From assembly GCA_947440715.1 (NCBI GenBank), contig CANETI010000059.1, forward strand, positions 1 to 10,052: 10,052 nt of DNA, written 5' to 3'. The notes beneath the pieces are model-generated. The model worked only from the letters and a program-made list of their open reading frames with translations. It was not told the origin of the DNA and searched no databases. Both the position numbers and the translations under genes were made by a program. This stretch comes from Planctomycetota bacterium (GTDB taxonomy: Bacteria > Planctomycetota > UBA11346). Positions 6,542-10,052 of this stretch are shown here, piece after piece (the stretch's first letter is position 1; every line of letters starts with the position of its first letter).

Positions 6542-6721
6542 GGCAAGTCTCCAGATGGGCTTTAAAACCCCTAAACTCAACCCGTGAATGGGGCCAAGTG
6601 AGGCGCAGAGCGTAGGAACACGTGGTGGTGACAACAGCGGACCACTCCCTGTCGGTGCACCTCCGGTTCATACACTACTCATGTCCGCTTGCCGACCTTC
6701 AAATTTAGCCACTTTGAGCCA

Positions 6722-7531
6722 CTAATGCTGGGCAAAATGCTCATCAGGACGGCGTAACCAAGCCATTTCGTCAGCGTCAAAACCGGCTTTTTGCCGTCCG
6801 GGGCCATCCAAAGGAGTGGGTCCTGGTACTTGCCCAGGAAAATGGCGAGCCACGACGGTCTGGAAATGAAGCAGTGGATCGATGCATTGCTGCGCGCACC
6901 ACCACCGATGCCAACGGGTACCAATATCGACATGAATGATTTCATCATGGTAGATAACCGACAATACGGCATGGGCAGGCGGATCCATCGTCGCTAAGCG
7001 TGGCAATAATTCTGCCGATACATCCAGACCACGAGCTTCCAAAAATCGTGGAATGGCGACCAAATGTTCACCCAAATCAGTACACGCACAGGCGGTGTCC
7101 CATAATCGATAGTGCACGCCGGCACTGCCGAGTGGAATTGCACGCCGGGTTAATTCCGCCTCTAACAATTGCGCATGACGCGCCTCGTCGCGCGCAATAC
7201 GCATAAAGTCAGCATGAAATACTTGTGGCGCACCTGACCCACGCAAACACCCAACTACGGCGAGGTCAATCGCAGATAATTCAATATTATGAATGGCCAA
7301 TAAAAATCGTTGCCGCGTTGGCTCGTGGGACAGCGTTCGCCGGCGACGCGGCTGCAGGATGCTTTCCTGCCAATTGGCCGGACGTCCAGGGCGATCTGGC
7401 AATAAAGGCATATCCCAAATGGTTCCATCAGCTGGCAAAATCACTTTTTCCAGTGCCATTTGTTTGTCAAATGCGGTGGGTGCGGCAATCACCGCTAACC
7501 ACGCTGCAACCGCGGCTTCACCATTCGACAT
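6722..7531 (-). CDS. DUF455 family ferritin-like di-iron protein
   Basis: This 269-residue protein matches the DUF455 family, ferritin-like helical bundles related in fold to the tRNA hydroxylase MiaE. The substrate is unknown. The likely metal-binding residues are all present: E84 in HNIELSAIDLA (81-91), E116 and H119 in RDEARHA (114-120), E165 in FLEARGLDVS (163-172), and E197 and H200 in IYHDEIIHVDIGTRW (193-207). That gives two E-x2-H pairs plus two extra glutamates, the ferritin-like di-iron pattern. Residues 1-80 form the usual DUF455 N-terminal region, including LPDRPGRP (44-51). Length is about normal for the family. The ATG shares one base with the stop of the amidase gene (TGATG), with GGTG six bases upstream, so translation is probably coupled. 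Expected to be cytoplasmic: no signal peptide or membrane helix. Confidence 0.88.
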   Translation of the reverse strand: MSNGEAAVAAWLAVIAAPTAFDKQMALEKVILPADGTIWDMPLLPDRPGRPANWQESILQPRRRRTLSHEPTRQRFLLAIHNIELSAIDLAVVGCLRGSGAPQVFHADFMRIARDEARHAQLLEAELTRRAIPLGSAGVHYRLWDTACACTDLGEHLVAIPRFLEARGLDVSAELLPRLATMDPPAHAVLSVIYHDEIIHVDIGTRWHRWWCAQQCIDPLLHFQTVVARHFPGQVPGPTPLDGPGRQKAGFDADEMAWLRRPDEHFAQH

Positions 7532-8271
7532 CAGCGCACCATCATGCCACGCCGCTGTAATTCTTCACGCACCAGAAAACGCAGGCGTTCTAAATCAATG
7601 GCTTTTCCAGGGCATGCCGTAATTTTTCCAGGTACATCTTTATGCCCAATAATACGTCCAACGGATAACGTCGGTGTATGGTCAATTAATTGGGCGCATA
7701 ATTCAACCAAGCGTTGCTCAATATACGGATCTACTTGTTCGTTATCATAATTACCAATAACACACACGCCGATGCCATCAGCATTATATATTTTTTGCTG
7801 CGGTAATGCTCCGGCATGTGCACCGTGTTGCTGTAATCGCCAACGAAAAGTGCCTTCAATACGTCCCAACGGCATGTCGACACCATTGCCCAAAACAAAA
7901 TGATAACCAATGCCATCCCAACCACGTTGGTTAAGGTGCTCACTATCAATAACCTGTGCATTTCCACGGCGACTTGCGCTGTGATGGATGACAATCCAAC
8001 GCCACGGATGAATCGCCGTTGATTGCGGCGGAGCAATACTATCCCACACCAATGGCTCAGCATGTGGTTTTATGGGACGCGATACTGCCCACACCAACAC
8101 CGCAATCATAACACCGACGGCAATAATTGCGATTATTCGTACACCACGTTCAGGGGGTGGCGCTAACTCAGCCGGAACTGCGGCTAAACGCAAAGACGTA
8201 TGACGCCCAGTGCCACGTTCGGCCGAGGTATTTGTTTCCCCGGTTGGTTGTACGGACTCGTTACTCGTCAT
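7531..8271 (-). CDS. Membrane-anchored N-acetylmuramoyl-L-alanine amidase (Amidase_2/PGRP type)
   Basis: A zinc amidase expected to cut the bond between N-acetylmuramic acid and L-alanine of the peptidoglycan stem peptide, for wall remodelling or recycling. The 246-residue product has a cytoplasmic tail (1-43), one hydrophobic anchor at about 44-63 (VRIIAIIAVGVMIAVLVWAV) and an Amidase_2 domain from about 90 to 240. Zinc and catalytic residues are all present by comparison with T7 lysozyme: H96 in IVIHHSAS, Y123 in GYHFVLG, H210 in GHKDVPGK, and C220 in TACPGK. The QHGAHAG (148-154) and NADGIGVCVIGNYD (163-176) segments are also typical. The enzyme should therefore be active and face the periplasm. 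ATG at 8271 lacks a strong ribosome site. The gene lies 39 bp after the GyrI-like gene and overlaps the DUF455 gene by one base, so the three are probably co-transcribed. Confidence 0.92.
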   Translation of the reverse strand: MTSNESVQPTGETNTSAERGTGRHTSLRLAAVPAELAPPPERGVRIIAIIAVGVMIAVLVWAVSRPIKPHAEPLVWDSIAPPQSTAIHPWRWIVIHHSASRRGNAQVIDSEHLNQRGWDGIGYHFVLGNGVDMPLGRIEGTFRWRLQQHGAHAGALPQQKIYNADGIGVCVIGNYDNEQVDPYIEQRLVELCAQLIDHTPTLSVGRIIGHKDVPGKITACPGKAIDLERLRFLVREELQRRGMMVR

Positions 8272-8310
8272 TATTTTTCGGTCATCAAAAATAGCGTCAT
8301 CGGTTAATAA

Positions 8311-8892
8311 TCATCGATCAATAAACACCGCAACATCACTGACAGGCAATATATTACCGTCAGCTAAGCGACGACCACGCAGCGCTAAACGCCAATAAGG
8401 ACGCACAGGATAGGACATGGATTTTGCATGTTCCACTAAGCGGCGATGGGTATGCGCTAAATCCCGAATAGGACCGCTATGCGGCAATGACAGCGCATAC
8501 AAACCACGATAATCTTCAATACTTAATCCAGGTATCTTCGTTGGTTGACCCGTCACCGAAATACCAACCTGACATTCCCATGCCGTTGGTGCGGCGTCCG
8601 CTGGTGGCAAACTAAACCACACGGTTGCAGCGCCATAAGGGACTAAACCAGAGCCAGTTAATTTATCACGCACCTGCTGCACCAGCGCGAGCGCATTAAT
8701 GGGATAACCCTGACTCGGTGCCGACACCAAACGCAAATTGCCTTCACGCTTCAACAACGGTTCAACCACAGTATTCCCCAATCGGCGGCCACTACATGGC
8801 GACAAACGAGACAGGCAAGAGCGACCCAGGCCTTCATTGGCTACTGCCAAGACCGTATAAACTAAATGATCGACTAACCTCAGGAACTGCAT
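8311..8892 (-). CDS. Probable GyrI-like (effector-binding, SHS2-type) domain protein
   Basis: Weakly recognised. From ATG at 8892 the product has 193 residues. Its last 140 residues look like two related halves, about 53-115 and 128-193. Each has a strand, a helix, a stretch like GSGLVPYGAATVWFSL or SYPVRPYWRLAL, and a final strand (WECQVGISV, SDVAVFID). This is the pseudo-duplicated layout of GyrI-like and AraC effector-binding domains, including HSGPIRDLAHTHRRLVEHA, which resembles the family's G-P-Y-E-x-L helix. Such proteins bind small amphipathic molecules. The first 50 residues are odd: a short hydrophobic stretch (MQFLRLVDHLVYTVLAVA) and then a Cys/Arg/Ser-rich segment. I prefer M at 8892, with GGGG about ten bases upstream; the in-frame ATG at 8907 has no ribosome site and adds MGCLW. 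It leads the group with the amidase and DUF455 genes. Confidence 0.6.
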   Translation of the reverse strand: MQFLRLVDHLVYTVLAVANEGLGRSCLSRLSPCSGRRLGNTVVEPLLKREGNLRLVSAPSQGYPINALALVQQVRDKLTGSGLVPYGAATVWFSLPPADAAPTAWECQVGISVTGQPTKIPGLSIEDYRGLYALSLPHSGPIRDLAHTHRRLVEHAKSMSYPVRPYWRLALRGRRLADGNILPVSDVAVFIDR

Positions 8893-9239
8893 CCACAGAC
8901 ACCCCATTTATCGGCAAAATATAAACAACCCAAACGTACCGCTCCAGTCAGGTCATCTGGGTCTTGCCTTATCATGATTGTCAGCATGCTGCCGCCAGCA
9001 AATGGGTTCAACAGAGCTGCGAGACGTCACCGCGGCACCCATAAGACTAGTCAAACAAGCAGAACAGAGCGCCGGAATCGGTAGCCTAAACTGGATAAGA
9101 TGAGTGTAATGATGCGTGGAATGACAAGTGGATGTGATGGTGATGGATGCCATATGCCCGTGCCTGAGTTAATCGTAACTGGCCAGCACGCGATCCGTCT
9201 CTGCTCCTCAAATCAACTGAATACTCAAGCGAAAGTCCA

Positions 9240-9253
9240 GGTCATCGGTGACC
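9240..9253 (+). promoter_or_regulatory. Small hairpin in the cold-shock gene leader
   Basis: GGTCA (9240-9244) and TGACC (9249-9253) pair perfectly around TCGG, with two further C-G pairs outside one mismatch. It lies about 85 bases upstream of the GTG start. Leader structures are common in cold-shock mRNAs, but a role here is a guess. Confidence 0.3.
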
Positions 9254-9287
9254 GGGTCGCTCATAAACTTTTGTCTCTCATCACCAC

Positions 9288-9309
9288 CGGCGCCATTTCG
9301 GCGCCATTT
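9288..9309 (+). repeat. Tandem CGGCGCCATTT repeat forming a GGCGCC hairpin
   Basis: Two exact 11-base copies (9288-9298 and 9299-9309). Each contains the self-complementary GGCGCC, so 9289-9294 and 9300-9305 can form a six-pair GC stem with a five-base loop, followed by ATTTTAA. It ends 26 bases before the GTG start, in front of the ribosome site. It could be an attenuator, a terminator of an upstream transcript, or a structure controlling translation. Confidence 0.5.
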
Positions 9310-9335
9310 TAACCCCCACTAGCGAGGAATATCCA

Positions 9336-9842
9336 GTGGCTACTACCGGTACTGTCGTCCGTTTTGATCGTCGTCGCGGCTATGGCTTTGTGCAGCCAGA
9401 CGATGGCGGCGAAGACGTTTTCGTTCACCAAAATAACATCAACATGGAAGGCTTCCGCTTCCTCCAAGTCAGCGAACGTGTGTCGTACGAATTGGAAGTT
9501 GGCGAAAAAGGCATGAAAGCCGTTGGCGTCGCATTGCTCGAACCACGTGCACCGCGTCCAAATCGCGATGACGAATATGGTGAAGAGTTCAATGACCAAC
9601 AACCACAGGACGACCGCGATGACCGCGACGCTCCTCGTCAACGTGAAGCACGTGAACCACGCGAACCACGCGCACCCAAAGCCCGTCGCGCTAACGGCAG
9701 CGACGACAACGGCCTCTTGGACAAGTTACGTCGTAAGCAAGAACGCCTGATCAGCTTGCTGGTCGAAAAAGGCGTGCTCGCACCTGGGGAAATCGATGGC
9801 CTCGAAGCAGCAGTTGCTCCAGCCATTGAAGCACAAGCCTAA
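9336..9842 (+). CDS. Cold-shock-domain RNA-binding protein with long charged tail
   Basis: Residues 3-69 form a cold-shock domain, a five-stranded fold that binds single-stranded RNA or DNA. RNP1 is RGYGFV (14-19) and RNP2 is VFVH (28-31). In this family such proteins melt RNA structure as chaperones or antiterminators. Unlike classic CspA proteins of about 70 residues, this one has 168. Residues 70-119 are a charged, probably disordered linker with REAREPREPR-type repeats, and 124-160 form a helical segment (LLDKLRRKQERLISLLVEKGVL) that may dimerise or bind a partner. The start is GTG at 9336, with GAGGA seven bases upstream; no ATG fits the domain start. It is a single gene with its own terminator at 9895-9933 and a structured leader. 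Domain identification is firm; the tail's role is unknown. Confidence 0.93.
   Translation: MATTGTVVRFDRRRGYGFVQPDDGGEDVFVHQNNINMEGFRFLQVSERVSYELEVGEKGMKAVGVALLEPRAPRPNRDDEYGEEFNDQQPQDDRDDRDAPRQREAREPREPRAPKARRANGSDDNGLLDKLRRKQERLISLLVEKGVLAPGEIDGLEAAVAPAIEAQA
9642..9668 (+). repeat. Three 9-bp units in the cold-shock protein linker
   Basis: CGTGAAGCA, CGTGAACCA and CGCGAACCA follow one another directly (9642-9650, 9651-9659, 9660-9668). They encode the REA/REP/REP repeats of the linker, so copy number can change without a frameshift. Confidence 0.6.
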
Positions 9843-9894
9843 GTTTACTTAAGCTTCAAGCTTCCTTCAATCTGCAAGCCTACTGGCTGTACTG

Positions 9895-9933
9895 AACACG
9901 ACCCGCAACTTCTGCTGCGGGTCGTGTTTTTTT
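9895..9933 (+). terminator. Strong intrinsic terminator of the cold-shock gene
   Basis: Arms 9895-9907 (AACACGACCCGCA) and 9916-9928 are perfect 13-base complements around an eight-base loop. A seven-T run (9927-9933) overlaps the end of the stem. It lies 52 bases after the stop codon at 9842. It has all the features of a Rho-independent terminator on the plus strand. Confidence 0.92.
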
Positions 9934-10040
9934 GAGGTATGCTGTTCACCGGCCAACCTCCTGCTATTCGCCGGAGGCATCGCACATCAGCGCAGCGCGA
10001 ATCTTGCGCTTCTGCTAGCCCCCTCCAAGGTGAACTCACC

Positions 10041-10052
10041 ATGCCAAGCAAC
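10041..10052 (+). CDS. Start of a further plus-strand gene, cut by the window edge
   Basis: ATG at 10041 follows AAGGTGA (10027-10033) at a spacing of seven bases, a good ribosome-binding arrangement. Only four codons (MPSN) are visible, so nothing can be said of the product. It follows the cold-shock terminator by about 107 bases and so probably has its own promoter, which I could not place with confidence. Confidence 0.5.

Larger units (their letters stand above)
8893..9335. other. 443-bp divergent intergenic region, no convincing gene
   Basis: This lies between the minus-strand GyrI-like gene and the plus-strand cold-shock gene and must carry promoters for both. Short open frames exist on both strands (about 66-70 codons, 8953-9153 minus and 9100-9312 plus), but they lack good ribosome sites and recognisable composition. 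For the minus gene, TATATT just upstream of the start is a possible -10 box without a good -35. The plus side has a GATG-rich stretch (about 9094-9150), a small hairpin GGTCA-TCGG-TGACC (9240-9253) and the repeat hairpin at 9288-9309. I see no tRNA or known riboswitch. Confidence 0.5.

Noticed and set aside
6542..6634. N-terminal extension of the HTH-membrane protein
   Set aside because: ATG at 6541 has GGAG at a proper distance and the HTH domain starts immediately after it. The extension looks like leader sequence.
8996..9020. GGGTTCAACAGAG resembling a tRNA T-arm
   Set aside because: No matching acceptor, D or anticodon stems around it.
8953..9153. 66-codon minus-strand open frame in the divergent region
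   Set aside because: Low-complexity His/Thr/Ser composition, no ribosome site, no family resemblance.
9100..9312. 70-codon plus-strand open frame before the cold-shock gene
   Set aside because: No good ribosome site, no recognisable domain, and it runs across the leader hairpins. More likely part of an untranslated leader.
9642..9668. CRISPR-like short repeats in the cold-shock gene
   Set aside because: Nine-base in-frame coding units with no spacers; a protein linker repeat, not an array.

Overview
The window carries eleven protein-coding genes, the last only as a start codon at the right edge. It has moderate G+C and no rRNA, tRNA, CRISPR array or insertion sequence that I could see. The gene content fits a free-living Gram-negative bacterium. 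An ECF sigma factor paired with an anti-sigma factor, an exported parvulin, a MotB/OmpA-type lipoprotein and a membrane-anchored HTH-like protein with a low-complexity linker would suit the Planctomycetota/PVC group. That placement is inferred from style of gene content, not from a marker gene.

Layout. A plus-strand gene (19-1833) encodes a membrane-anchored helical-repeat (HEAT-like) protein of unknown function. It converges on a minus-strand block at a perfect 16-bp hairpin (1831-1867). The minus block, read right to left, has several units. (i) 8892-6722: GyrI-like small-molecule-binding protein, membrane-anchored peptidoglycan amidase, and a DUF455 ferritin-like di-iron protein; the last two overlap by one base. 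(ii) 6541-5516: a single-pass membrane protein with an N-terminal MerR/excisionase-like HTH, followed by terminator hairpins. (iii) 5238-4591: a peptidoglycan-binding OmpA/MotB-like lipoprotein. (iv) 4402-1882: exported parvulin-type prolyl isomerase, ECF sigma factor and ZAS-type anti-sigma factor, tightly packed with 26-bp and ATGA junctions. From 8893 a 443-bp region separates the minus block from a plus-strand cold-shock-domain protein (9336-9842) with a long charged tail and a strong intrinsic terminator. A new plus-strand gene then starts at 10041.

How the genes fit together. Most of the minus block acts at the cell envelope: a periplasmic foldase, a peptidoglycan-anchoring lipoprotein, a peptidoglycan amidase, and a membrane-sensing sigma/anti-sigma pair. 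The tight parvulin-sigma-anti-sigma arrangement suggests an envelope-stress circuit in which the foldase is co-expressed with its regulator. This is inferred from gene order and domains only. I see no clearly new defence or mobile system. The most distinctive items are the foldase/sigma/anti-sigma operon, the large helical insertion in the parvulin, the membrane-tethered HTH protein, and the extended cold-shock protein with its structured leader.
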